Assembly (NCBI GenBank): GCA_933228895.1
Contig: OW121854.1
Location: 58,384,609-58,448,608, forward strand
Direction: 5' to 3'
Source of the DNA: Platycnemis pennipes
Lineage: Eukaryota; Arthropoda; Insecta; Odonata; Platycnemididae
Length of the DNA: 64,000 bases
The translations under genes and the position numbers were made by a program. The notes beneath the pieces are model-generated. The model was not told the DNA's origin. It ran no database searches and worked only from the letters and a program-made list of their open reading frames with translations. Positions 23,166-33,954 of this stretch are shown one piece after another; positions within the stretch are counted from its first letter, which is position 1; the number at the start of each line of letters is the position of its first letter.

Positions 23166-23769
23166 GAGTTGACGCTACATTTAAGCATAATAAAGCTTCA
23201 CTAAAATATTTGTGATTCTCGAGTCACGAAAGTATATCCTAATTTAATTTTATACTTCATCTCAGGCGAATCACGATAGAGATATGCTCATACAAAACCA
23301 TAAATTTGACGAAACGAATTCGATGGGAGCGATGAGTCTTGAAGTGGACAGTGTTTAACTCTAAATACATAGTTAAGGGTAATAATTAAAAATCATTCGG
23401 GCCAATCTATGCTAATATATATCACTTCTGACACTACTGGTACATTAAAAATAGGAACTTTGTTTGACGCGCTATTTAGAAAAGAGATTTTTCTATGGTG
23501 GTTTAAAGTCGCTAAAATAAAACAAAAGTAAAATAAACAGTATATCATCGTCTTGACTGCTGATTAGGATCGTTAAATTCCTATTATGGTCACGTATTTA
23601 TTCATCAAGTAAATATAGGATAATTATATATTCCTTGCGATACCGCGCATGAGTGATTTTCCAAATTTGGAAGTACGTATTTCGTGACTGTAAACCCTCG
23701 AATAGTTGTTTTTTTAAGCCCATTAAAATCATGCCCTCATTTTCTCCGCGTTGTCGTGGGTGGTAAATC
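23166..23769. other. Unassigned AT-rich sequence
   Basis: Nothing recognised. Confidence 0.35.
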
Positions 23770-24041
23770 GTAAGACGTGAATGGGCGGGCCTTCAGTGAG
23801 GTACTATCTCCGCTACGCATCGACCGAGCGTGGAGCGAAGTACGGAGAAAACATTTACTCCTTGGTCGTAGAGTGAAAGACTCGATACAATCAACAGAGG
23901 ACTTTCACCTTCAGTACTCAGTCGTACTTTTTCCTCCTAGTGTCCTCACCTTTTCCTCCACAAGTTCTGTACTGCACAGTGTTGAACAAAGTTGAGCTAC
24001 AAGTCTCTGTGTGCTGAAAGACGCTACTCGACCAGGAGAGA
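23770..24041 (+). promoter_or_regulatory. Possible promoter and non-coding first exon
   Basis: CpG content rises here. Two TCAGT initiator-like motifs occur (23911 and 23919), and the segment ends at GAGA|GTAAGTGC, a good donor at 24042. No long reading frame links to the donor, so this would be a 5' untranslated exon. The evidence is compositional and weak. Confidence 0.22.
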
Positions 24042-24439
24042 GTAAGTGCAGTGATGTGACTGGAAGAGGAAGGGCGGAGAGAAAACCGGCGTCGGAATCA
24101 GCCTGCTCTGAGCGAAGGGAGTCAATAGGTTGGGTTGATGTTCCATTCCAAGACCGAAGGAAGGCCCAATGCCCCTGAAATGAATTACAGATTCCGCAGG
24201 GGGGATCCTGGAATACCTCAGGAAAATCTCTACCTCTGCCGTTGGGGATAGGAGTTAGTATTCTCACTATCATTCCACCCGATACTGCTCCGTGTTATTT
24301 TTGCCTCTGTATTTGTTTTGTTTTTGTTTTCGACGATAGCCATATCATTCCCAGTTATTTATTGAGAAAAAATTACCTATTGAATTAGGTCCGACTTATG
24401 CTAATGAAGCTATAACAATCCCTTAATCTCCCATTTCAG

Positions 24440-24770
24440 GATAAAGAATGTATCCCTGTAACTATCTTCCTTTTCATACTTCCTGCCTCTTCATCTCACC
24501 AACAATGGTCATTTCTTCTCCCTCTCTCCCACAATCAACAGACAATTGTCGTACAATCACGCCCATCATCATCCAGGGATAAGTCTCTTATTTACATAAT
24601 ACATCCTCCCAGAAAACCTTCACTTACAACGTGAATGTGAGTCTTTGAATGTAATTCCATTCAATAACTCACTCTTCTTTGCTGCCATACGGAACGCTTC
24701 ATACGTCTTTTCTCATTGTGTTCTCGCCACACTTCCCCTCAGCTGCGCCTCAAATCCCTACAGTGAATAT
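24440..24770 (-). pseudogene. LINE-B C-terminal remnant
   Basis: The minus strand aligns with the LINE-B copy at 27750-28015 over the E-M-W and K-K-R-K-L-L blocks; here it reads F-E-A, then 'RMAAKKSELLNGI', then further downstream V-G-E-R-G-R-R-N. Stops interrupt it. An ATG followed by an open run to a GTAAGT donor inside this piece is therefore accidental. Confidence 0.4.
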
Positions 24771-25672
24771 CCTCCCTCTATCTTTAATGTTAAGAGTTTT
24801 TAAGAACTATAATCTACGAGTTACGTTCAAAAAATTACCACACTTATTTTCTCATTAGGCACTAAGATTTGAGATATAATTTTCCTCTTCTCAGTAAAGT
24901 TCACTTACGGTGACTCGTTTTCACTTATATTTATAGCATAACTTCTGTTCGGAGCACTATCTTAGTAACTTTCCACCTAACATAGGTTATATATATATTG
25001 CTATAGAGCAAATTAGCTAGGGAAACTTTCCAAAAGGAGGAGTTCATTCCTTCCCTTTAATTTGCTTTTCCGGAATATCTTCCTTTTGAAAAAAATATTA
25101 TAGGTTATGCCCACTTACTTATGTGATTGTCTGGATACTTTTCGTCCAAGAAAATAAAAATATGATTCCTAAATTTAACCCTCACTCTAATGTCATAAAA
25201 AAAAGGTTTTAAGACATTTCAGAAATATCATACATACAACGTTGATCAACGTCTCCCCTATTGCTTTATCCCTGAATTGAAAACAGCTTCCCAGTGCTCT
25301 AGATTTTTCGAGTACAGTAACGACGTTTCATTACGATTGCTTTTTTCCATGACAACCGAAATCGTTCCTTCCGCGGGGTCATTAAATGACCGAGTTCACG
25401 GCTCGAGCGGAATGACTAATGCTTACAAATGAGATAAAAGCATGATGAGGGTCGTTCGCGGAAACCGGGTGATGGTCTATTTTTTGTCCGGCCGATAAAA
25501 AGGTGAGGGATATTTCACAAAAAAGAAACAAACGGGAGACCAATAAGAAGTTATTTTTTCTTGAAGAAGGAGTCAGAGACCCAAAGTTCTCGAGGTTACT
25601 TCCGCCAACGTGAGAGACGGAATAGATATATTCCTTGCGTAAGTTGTTGGGCAGATTCAGTCAAAGATTCAT
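24771..25672. other. Unassigned AT-rich sequence
   Basis: Nothing recognised beyond low-complexity AT tracts. Confidence 0.35.
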
Positions 25673-25673
25673 C

Positions 25674-25714
25674 CCTAATACAACAGATACGATTACTGTA
25701 TCTGTTGTATTAGG
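25674..25714. repeat. Perfect 17-bp hairpin
   Basis: CCTAATACAACAGATAC (25674-25690) and its exact reverse complement (25698-25714) are separated by 7 nt. It is not obviously a terminator or a MITE. Confidence 0.9.
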
Positions 25715-25772
25715 AATGGATCATAATAAATGCCCCAGTGAAGAAATATCATACATAATAAGGAAATACATA

Positions 25773-26248
25773 AATGGAATGCATAAATATGAAACTCCAG
25801 GAATACAAGTGTAATAAATATTCTATGCATATCATCGTTTAATTTGGAATATATTATTTCATCCTGTGCGATTACCTAAGTGAGAATACTTGGCTCCGGT
25901 ATCAAGCTCAAAATTAAAAATATAACTCTACACGGAATGCTTTTATATGTTAATATGTTTAGACGAGGAGTTTATACGACAAAATACCTTTTATAATTAA
26001 TACGCCAAATAATTACAAATATTGGAATAATATAAGATATTAGACGCTTGTTTTTATGCCCAATCTATTCGTATAGTTTGAATAAGATTTATACCAACTT
26101 AACAAACAGTGAGAAATGCTAATATTGATTTCTAAGACACATAATATGAAGAATTACATAATTACATGTGAATGAACGTCTCGTATCTTTCAACCATCAG
26201 AATGAATACATTAATGGAATGCATAAATATGAAACTCAAGGAATACAA
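25773..26248 (+). repeat. Direct repeat pair, about 36 bp
   Basis: The sequence beginning AATGGAATGCATAAATATGA occurs at 25773-25808 and again at 26213-26248 with one mismatch. The 440-bp spacing holds AT-rich unassigned DNA. Confidence 0.8.
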
Positions 26249-27749
26249 ACGGTAATCAGTGTCTAAGATCTTGTGCTCAGTCCAGTTCTACAGTTTGAGT
26301 AACATAAATTACAGGTTTTGATTTCAGCTACAACCGAATAGTTATTCTAGAAGATTCATTTCTTATGCATATGTTTTCTCAACCTCAGGTCTCACAAAAC
26401 AGCCAAACGACGAGCCGAAAAAATGGAATATATTATTCCTGAAATGTGAGCAAAAAAGTAAATCGGAAACGGGCGTCATGATGCTAACTCATACTGTGAA
26501 TATGGAATGTTCGAATGAATTTCTGAGAAGTGAGGGTGAAGTAGATAACACACGCAATAGGGTTACAAATGACAAGTAACGAAGAGTCCGACACCTAAGG
26601 AGAGTTATGTGAAAATTAAAAGGAAGTATCCAAATGAATACTAACTGAATAGCAGGCAATAAAATGGAATTGGTCGTTTGAAGTCAAAATTTATGGTAGG
26701 TTGGAAAGAGAGTGAAGAAGGGCATTTATACGGTGCGAAAAGAGAAGGTGTGGGATTGAAAATGACTCGGAAAAAATAACGAGACAATTTTAAATTCTTA
26801 TGTATAGGAAAGGCTCTAGTGCAAGCACCACAATAGCAGGCTTCATCTAGTGGGTCACAAATTAATTCATCAAAGCATTTTTATCAATCGAGGCAAATGC
26901 CTTGGTTAGTAACTTATTCGGTTAATTTACCTGCTTGCAACCCTGGATGAATTTACCTCTTTGATTACATTGAAAAATATACTCATGAAATCTTAATCAT
27001 GTTTCGCCCAAGTGTAATATGGAAATGAAGTTGTATTACACTTCCAGATTGATTCTAATAGGACCCTATACTGAAATTTCATTATGAAAAACAGGCGCTC
27101 AATGCTTTGCTTTTAGTCCAAGTATTTATAGCAGTCATTCAACGCTGAATTGGCAAAATATTTTGGACCGCGTTTTCGAAAACCGTATGTGACGGCATTA
27201 GAAGCGCAAGAGTTACGTATATGAAGAAGTGATGAAAGCCGATAGGACAGCGATCTCAACTTTGGCCAGCATATTCAAATGCGTTGTCTCCAACTTCTCT
27301 TCAGCGGCGTACCTCACACGTGACCCACCTTCCTGCGGAGTTTTACATTTTCCCTCTTCCCCAGGAGGCGGGGGGGAAGAGGGGGAGGTATCACTCGCGG
27401 GCCTTGTCTCGACACCGCCAATGCAAATACTGACCTCAAACTGTCTCTCAATTCCACAGCAAACGTTCCCTTGAGGCTTGAGCTACCTTCCCTCCACCTC
27501 ATTTTTAATGCATTGCCCCCGCGACGAATGACTTCCTCTCTCAAAGCTCTTCCTATCCCCTTTTCAGTGGTTTCCAAACGGTGAGTTGCCAAGCAACGTG
27601 TCGGCGTCAACATTTTGTGAGGAACATTGAGAAAAGTAACGCTGAACAGTGAGTGATAGCCCCAGCGCGAAAATCTTTTCAGTATTAATTGAATTTTAAT
27701 AGTTTTCTACAGGTTAGGGTAGGTTTAAATGGCGTGTTCCGACACTTTG
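26249..27749. other. Unassigned sequence with a G-rich tract
   Basis: A G-rich run on the plus strand at 27363-27388 could form a quadruplex. Open frames on both strands around 27229-27613 coincide with this GC-rich patch. No exon is supported. Confidence 0.35.
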
Positions 27750-28015
27750 CAATCGGTGTATTCCCTACTCCTTTTCATCCTATCCATAATATCTTTTTTC
27801 CCTTCCTCGCTGTCGTTAACTCAGTATTATAAACTCGACAACGACCTACAGCATTCCATCCTCCCTTAGTACCTGTTCCACCTACTTACTCTGCTTTCTT
27901 TAAATTTCTTCGAGCAATTTTCTCTTCTTTCCAACCATTTTACTCGTCCACCTCTCCGTCCAACGCACTTTCTCCATACTCCTCCTCGCCCACATTTCTA
28001 AAGCTCCCTATCTTT
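27750..28015 (-). pseudogene. LINE-B C-terminal remnant, one of the more readable copies
   Basis: The minus strand reads 'ALEMWARRSMEKVRWTERW', 'MVGKKRKLLEEI' and then V-L-R-E-D-G-M-L. This is the region after the reverse-transcriptase palm in RTE-like elements (usual pattern A-L-E-M-W...W-T-E-R...R-K-L-L). Several stops follow, and no upstream catalytic domain is visible. Confidence 0.6.
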
Positions 28016-28855
28016 TCTCCTAACAAATAAGCCAGAGTTATTCTCTAATATCTACAAATAAGCATTGATTGTATGTTATAGCTTCTATTAACATGAATTT
28101 TCCTCCTTTACAGGTAACTGTTGGCCTGAAGCGATATCTACTTATTTATCAAGGGAGGTCCATGTTTTCCTACTAAGGTATGTGCATGTACCTAAACATT
28201 TTGGGAAGCAGCTTATTTAAGCATCCGAATATGAAATTTAAATTAGCTTCCAGAAAAATTCACCTCCTTGTACTTCTGCGGTGAAAAATAATTGTTTTCA
28301 GTGATCACAATCATACAGGCTGGTAAATCTAGACTCGATAAGTGTACAACAAATGCTTGGTGACAATCACGATATCTAATCGGGGTGTAGGAGAATGAAA
28401 TGTCCATTTGGACCTTCCTTCACCAGTAGAAACTAATTATATCTGATACAACTTAGATATATGGTCAATAGAGCTCGTTATGATAAGATAATATAAAAAA
28501 GTAGGATAGGTAAACAAGAAGAAGAGGGTCAAACTACCACCGTGATAATCTGATTAATTAAGGTGTGAGAATAAATAGGACAATATAATAACTAATCATA
28601 TTATCACTACACGCCAAGAATCATTGATGAGAAAATAAGTACTTATTATAATTTATGATGACCAAGTTTTTACATTTGACAAACTGAAAATTGTTAGTTC
28701 AACCGTATAGTGTATTAGGATTGGTTCATATGTATCTTATATTTCCATTACGCAATGAAATAACGAATACGGTTAAGATATCTTACTTCGCAATGCCAGC
28801 TTATATCTAAAATACCTCCATGAAGCAGTAGCATTGTAGCTCTTAGTTGAATGAA
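28016..28855. other. Unassigned AT-rich sequence
   Basis: Nothing recognised. Confidence 0.35.
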
Positions 28856-28935
28856 AATGGTGCATGTTTGGTGAATATTCACCCCCTGCAACACCCTCAC
28901 GGAAACTCGCTGGGTATAACGTATATGTAAATACG
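28856..28935 (+). mobile_element. LINE-A 3' end, degenerate copy A3
   Basis: GCATGTTTGGTGAATATTCA and CACCCCCTGC are preserved, followed by a worn version of the hairpin and a GGGTATAACGTATATG end. Confidence 0.45.
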
Positions 28936-29037
28936 CGCGTATGCCTCCCTATAGGGTTCAGCGCTAAAAGCACGAAGGATTATACACGAAAACCCTCTGA
29001 AAAATCGATTATCTAGTAACTGATCTATCTTATATAC

Positions 29038-29194
29038 ATCTACATCTACATAATACCCTGAAAGCCACCATAAATGTGTGTAGCAGGGGTTGAGTTCTCA
29101 CCAAACATGCACTACATATCATGCATAAAAAATGATTAGTATTAATACACTAGTCTAAACTTCACTGTTTAAAAAAGATAAAAATAGCTAAGTA
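29038..29194 (-). mobile_element. LINE-A 3' end, copy A4
   Basis: The tail (two ATGTAG-type units on the minus strand) lies at the left edge, then the hairpin, then the TTTGGTGAGAACTCA block and the AAAAAAGATAAAAATAGC block. The similarity stops at 29194, exactly where a dispersed duplication begins. Confidence 0.75.
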
Positions 29195-29564
29195 TGAGGT
29201 AATCGGTATCGCAAGTGTCCTTCTGCTTTTTCTTCAGAAATGACAGGAGCTCGTTGAAAACAAGCCGATGAGAAAACTTGAGTGTGTGGCAATTGCCTGG
29301 CGAGGACCATGAATGGACAGAGAATAGACGGCCTCCCTGGCGCTAGCAGATTCGGACAAATTCTCCAGAAATGACTCCTTCAAAGTCGTCGCCGGGATTC
29401 TCAGGATACGCTCTTCTTTTGGCGCGTGACGATTAACATACGAACCCACGGTAGTCCTCGACATTTTCCCCGGTCTCCACATGTCGACAACGTCAGAGGG
29501 AGGAATATCGCCATTTAAGTTGCAGTTGGTGGACAGTAATCACGATATAGGCCTAGTTCATCGA
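29192..29564. repeat. Dispersed duplicated unit, copy 1
   Basis: Closely similar to 62855-63251. Both copies are immediately followed by a minus-strand LINE-A 3' end, and the similarity runs through it. This copy lacks about 32 bp that are present in the other. Confidence 0.85.
29234..29482 (-). CDS. Small conserved ORF in the dispersed unit, copy 1 (unrecognised)
   Basis: The frame begins M-W-R-P-G-K and contains 'YVNRHAPKEERILRIPATTL' and 'EAVYSLSIHGPRQAIATH'. It stays in register with the frame at 63177-62842 for about 73 residues with few substitutions, then diverges because of the 32-bp indel. I recognise no domain. It may be part of an unknown mobile element's ORF or a duplicated gene fragment; coding is not proven. 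Confidence 0.3.
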   Translation of the reverse strand: MWRPGKMSRTTVGSYVNRHAPKEERILRIPATTLKESFLENLSESASAREAVYSLSIHGPRQAIATHSSFLIGLFSTSSCHF

Positions 29565-29935
29565 CATCTACATAATACCTTGCAAGCCACCATAAAGGTG
29601 CGTGGCAGGGGGTGAGTTCTCATCAAACATGCACAACATATCATGCATAAAAAAGGATTAGTATTAATATACTAGTCTAAACTGCACTATTTAAAAAAGA
29701 TAAAAATAGCAAAGTAAGCATGCAAAAACATGCTGTTACTTGGGTTACATTCAAGTCTTTACACCTACATGCAGCTACCTATGCTATACATTGATTCACT
29801 CATATTCGACATATTTACCACTATTCACAGCCCTAATTGTACGAGGAAAAAAGGACATTTTTAATCTGTCAGTTGGGCATTCAATTTCTCTAATTTTATG
29901 ATTATGGTCCAGTCTACCATAGTAAGTATAGTGGT
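29565..29935 (-). mobile_element. LINE-A 3' end with part of the coding tail, copy A5
   Basis: Includes the hairpin, the 3' UTR blocks and, on the minus strand, the end of the polyprotein frame: 'YYGRLDHNHKIREIECPTDR', M-S-F-F-P-R-T-I-R. Similarity ends around 29935, giving a 5'-truncated insertion or the edge of the shared duplication. Confidence 0.75.
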
Positions 29936-29969
29936 AGGCGGTGGTTAGTTTCTTGACCTCGAACGCTCC

Positions 29970-30570
29970 GAGGGGTGAAACCAACAACGGCATGTGGAAG
30001 GCAGAGGGCGTTGTCAACCCGCCGCGTTCCCGTCATGCACCGTGTCGGACCACGCAAAGAAAGTCACGACTCGCGACAGGAGACTGCGAAGGAGGAACGA
30101 ATGGCTCGCGTGGGTCGAGCGTGTGGGATTGTGGGAAGGAGGAAGGAATATATTTCTCTCTCTCTTACACTGCACGGAGGCGTCTCGTCACCAGCTGCCC
30201 ACGCCCGTGTGTTTTTCACCCGAATGGAGTGGAAGACAAGAGAGCTTCCTCACCCGTCTCCCTCTCCTCCTCCCCCACCCTTCCCATGACCACCTCCACT
30301 AGTTCATGACGTAGGGGCGGCCGATCTGCGTTGTGGCACGGACGAACCGACCGACGACGCGACGGACTCTTGGTCCACCCTAGGCTTCCGTAAGAGCTGA
30401 CGTCACGTGTGCGTCGCGTGTTTCCCTCTCCCCAGGCCTGAAGGAGGATTTTCGCGGCAAGGGCTCAAGCCGCCACGACTGGGCGAAAATAGGAACGCGG
30501 ACGCCGGAGGGACAGGACGTGGGACGAGGATTATGAGAACGGCAATGCCACTCTAATCGGACGCCCCTAT
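29970..30570. promoter_or_regulatory. CpG island with CRE and E-box
   Basis: GC-rich and CpG-rich throughout. TGACGTCACGTG at 30398-30409 joins a palindromic cAMP-response element (TGACGTCA) with an overlapping E-box (CACGTG). Three plus-strand frames and one minus-strand frame are open together, which composition alone explains. This is the strongest promoter-like island in the window, but no adjoining exon is identified. Confidence 0.4.
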
Positions 30571-30613
30571 TCAATTCTCTCAACAAACCGATGGGGAAAA
30601 AATGTTAATTTAC

Positions 30614-30690
30614 GGAGTATCCTGCAGGGTCTCTTCGAGGGTATATGGCAGAGGGTGAATAAACACCACATATGCACTACGCCCATGCAT
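30614..30690 (-). mobile_element. LINE-A 3' end, degenerate copy A6
   Basis: Worn hairpin (CCTGCAGGGTCTC...GGCAGAGGGTGAA) followed by ACCACATATGCACTA. Confidence 0.4.
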
Positions 30691-31375
30691 TAATATATAC
30701 AATACTATTTTATTAGAAAGGTGGTGATTATTCATTTACCAGGATCCTAAATGATTACTTTCGACCTAAATATTATGTGCATTCGAGTCTAAAGGGTGTT
30801 TGAGAAGTAACCAAAAGGCATACAGAAAATTTAATTGTATCATATTTTTTTCTCTTTAAATTCTACATTAACTAATTCACGTTATTTTTTTAAATGTTTT
30901 ATAAAAGCTTGTTTTTTATAATAGGATAAAGGGACTTTATTGCATACTCAACTATTACGTCGACTTTAAAAATTACTTCTCAAAGACCCAGGGTCTGGCA
31001 TGAAATAATTTGATGTTCTGTAGGTATTTTGGTTACTTCATAAACACCCTTCGAACTCGAATGCACATAATATTTTGGTCAACAGTAGTATTCAGATGGG
31101 AAACTGCTTTTAATCGGAAGGGCGAAATTTACCATATGGAAAGTAGTGGTAGTAGTTCATTAGGCCACCCTCAATATTGAGGGCGCGTAATATTATACCA
31201 GATGACGCCAAAGATGTGTCCGTACTGCAGTATAGGCTATGCGGAGAAATCAACTTAAAGCAACGCGTTATCTCATTGGAGAAAAAAACAGAAGTAACGT
31301 AAAACCGGATGTTACCGGAGTCACAGAAATAATGCGGGAGTCCTTCGAGGGAAAAAATAATATCATGAGAGAAAA
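30691..31375. other. Unassigned AT-rich sequence
   Basis: Nothing recognised. Confidence 0.35.
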
Positions 31376-31655
31376 TGAATAGTTGTGAATATATTCAATA
31401 CACACAAGTGTATCAATGTATAGCCTCGGTAGCTACATGTTGGCATAAGGACTTTAAGCTAACTCAACTAAGAGAATGTTTGTGCTTGCTTTACTCTTTA
31501 AATCCTTTTTGAATTATTATGTTTCGACTAGAATATAGCTGCTAAACCCTTTTAAGAATGATATGTGCCTAATGCATTGTTGGTGTTAATTCACATTCTG
31601 CCTCACACAATACACCTTTATGGAGGATTACAGGGTATTATGAAGATGCAATGTA
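31376..31655 (+). mobile_element. LINE-A 3' UTR, diverged copy A7
   Basis: Matches the family in order: GTAGCTACATGTTGGCATAA, the TAAGCTAAC block, a worn CACTCTGCC hairpin, and GGATTACAGGGTATTATG. It is older than the copies at 39179 and 45234. Confidence 0.6.
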
Positions 31656-32742
31656 ATTTGAACCGCGATCTCATTTCCTCCTCCTGCTTTTTTTGGACTT
31701 GGAGTTTTTAGGTAAGATTTATCAGCAGCTTGCAACCACACTCCCATTTTTCCCACGTCAATTCTCATAAATCTCTTTGGTGAAACTGCATTGAATGCGT
31801 TCGTAATGGTTTGGAGCAGCTTCGCACTTTCTCTCCGGGGATTTAAACGCCTTGCTCCTCGCTTCAGTGGCGTTCGTCAGCTGGTTTCTTTGCATTCTAC
31901 CGGCTCTTCCCCTTCACGGATGAGCGACCGGGAATGTTTTTGTTGAGCATTCACGATCCTGAAGCATACATACATGAATACCTAAAAATTTTAGCGACTT
32001 CTTTGTTCCTTGCTTTTTCCGGCGATTGCGTAAAAGGGAATATCTCGGCAGCAACTTCAATTAGAACCTTTAATTGACTAGAAAATGTCTCCCGGTGTTC
32101 TCGTCCCTGATGCGTGGATTATGTTTATCTTGGGCTAAAGGCTACCTTGTTTGGTTTTATACAGCTTAAACAAACAGGTCATAAATAATATTCTTCAATG
32201 TCATGAACCGCAAAATAAATAGGTGTGGTAAAACCTCAAAAGGTGAGCGAACGTTCAAAATAGCGATTGGAACATGAGAAGGGATATTCCATGTGGGGAG
32301 GCCAAAATTGAAAACAAAACGGATTATAAGCATAATGAGTTTTCTACCAGTTATCGTAGGATTTGATAAGGTGTACTTACACTACAATGTTTTCCTCCAA
32401 CGACTTCTTCCCTCTCTTCAGATCAAGACTTCAGTATCCCGTGTTCCTAATCACCAGCTCCATCCATTTTGTCTGCCTCCACCTTATTGATAAAATGGAA
32501 AACATTTTTAATTTTATCATATAATGGAAGAGAAAAGAAACCGATCAAATCTGCAAAAAACTCACAAAATATGTTAAACTTTTCTTGGCAAAGAAATATT
32601 AACCTTAAGCGACAATCAAACGGCAGGTTAGATATTCTGTAGTAGGAACAAAAGGTAGGATTGGTTATAAGTTATATCAGTAGCCAGTAACATACTCATA
32701 AATAATAACAAACATCATCAATTAACTTGTATATTATTGTAT
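31656..32742. other. Unassigned sequence
   Basis: Nothing recognised. The frame at 32293-32490 has no motif. Confidence 0.35.
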
Positions 32743-32792
32743 TTTCTCCTGCCAAGTACCTAACATGGGCTCGCAGAGTATTACGTAGATGA
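32743..32792 (+). mobile_element. LINE-A 3' tip, copy A8
   Basis: Only the hairpin region and GAGTATTACGTAGATG remain. The insertion was truncated to about 50 bp or has decayed. Confidence 0.4.
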
Positions 32793-33451
32793 ATATATTT
32801 GGTGCAAAAGTGTCTTGAAATAGCTAAAATGCAAAATTTTGCATTCTTTTTCTCGCAAAATACGTACACATGTCGAGTATGCTCTGGGTATCTTAACCAT
32901 TTCCTCACTAGTTTTAGCTGGCATTTTTACGTGAAATTTTACGAAGTCGACATTAGCTGAGCATACAGTACTGGGCCAAGACATCGACTTTGAAAACTCA
33001 CAAATGATCGCCAAGGTCAACAGGCTTAAACCGAAACTCATCCGTGGAGACATTGAGATACAGAAAGAAACGAACGCCTGGGACACCAGCCTCACGATTA
33101 TGCAAACGTGGGATCCAGTCATCCCAAAAATACATAGCCCCACCTACCACTCTCCTCCCACCTTTCTCTCCCATCTTCCATGGCTCCTGACTGACATGTA
33201 TAAATAAAATAAATTTCACTGGAAACCCACATTCCCCTTGAAAAAGGCGACCAGTACCTACCGGTTGCGAAACTTTGGGACCCTCCCATCGTTTACGCGG
33301 CGATGAAACCGATATAACTTTTGTTTTGAATACAATTGCAACTTTATCTCTATGCCACAAAAATACACTTCGTTTCATTCCACACCTTTTTATCGCACGT
33401 TTGCTCTACTGGTTTTGATCACCGGTAAACATGTAGGTAATCATAAAAAGG
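32793..33451. other. Unassigned sequence
   Basis: Overlapping open frames on both strands at 32998-33378 are not supported as genes. The motif around 33240-33290 (CTTGAAAAAGGCGACC...GGTTGCGAAAC) resembles conserved ends seen in Penelope-like retroelements, but weakly. Confidence 0.3.
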
Positions 33452-33551
33452 TGTGAAACAAGTCCAAGTGCATTTTTGCGACATCATGTCCGAATTACAT
33501 AAAGTGAACTAGCCGACCAATGGTTGTATCTACCTTCCTCCTATCTACAAT
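33452..33551 (+). repeat. Exact 100-bp direct repeat, left copy
   Basis: Identical by eye to 33855-33954, starting TGTGAAACAAGTCC and ending CCTATCTACAAT. The start-to-start distance is 403 bp. Confidence 0.9.
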
Positions 33552-33599
33552 CGGCCTCCAGTGCACTATCACCATTAAACACTAGCCCATCTTCCTCTC

Positions 33600-33720
33600 C
33601 TGCCTCATAATTAACTTCAGAGGTTTGCTCTTCTTTCCATCCTGTCATGCTCCAAATTTTTCATTCTCCTCCTCGTCCATCACACCTATATTTTTCTCTA
33701 GATCCAATTTTCCATCGAAT
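33600..33720 (-). pseudogene. Possible LINE-B remnant between the 100-bp repeats
   Basis: The minus strand reads R-R-R-R-M-K-N-L followed by D-R-M-E-R-R, similar in spacing to the LINE-B R-R-R-M-E-K...D-R block. Weak. Confidence 0.25.
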
Positions 33721-33854
33721 ATCTTTGGTATTATGTCCTTTCTACGTCCTAAGTTCTAACCACGTAAATTAATTTAATATGTCTCTTACAGCTACTGCAC
33801 TCCAAAGTTAGTCTCGATATGGCTTCCTTTCCAGGAGAAACTCATTATTTTCCT

Positions 33855-33954
33855 TGTGAAACAAGTCCAAGTGCATTTTTGCGACATCATGTCCGAATTA
33901 CATAAAGTGAACTAGCCGACCAATGGTTGTATCTACCTTCCTCCTATCTACAAT
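33855..33954 (+). repeat. Exact 100-bp direct repeat, right copy
   Basis: Identical to 33452-33551; the flanks differ on both sides. Confidence 0.9.

Noticed and set aside
24628..24688. Minus-strand ATG with 20 open codons ending at a GTAAGT donor, looking like a first coding exon
   Set aside because: The stretch aligns with the LINE-B remnant at 27750-28015 over its M-V-G-K-K-R-K-L-L block, so the start and donor are accidental.
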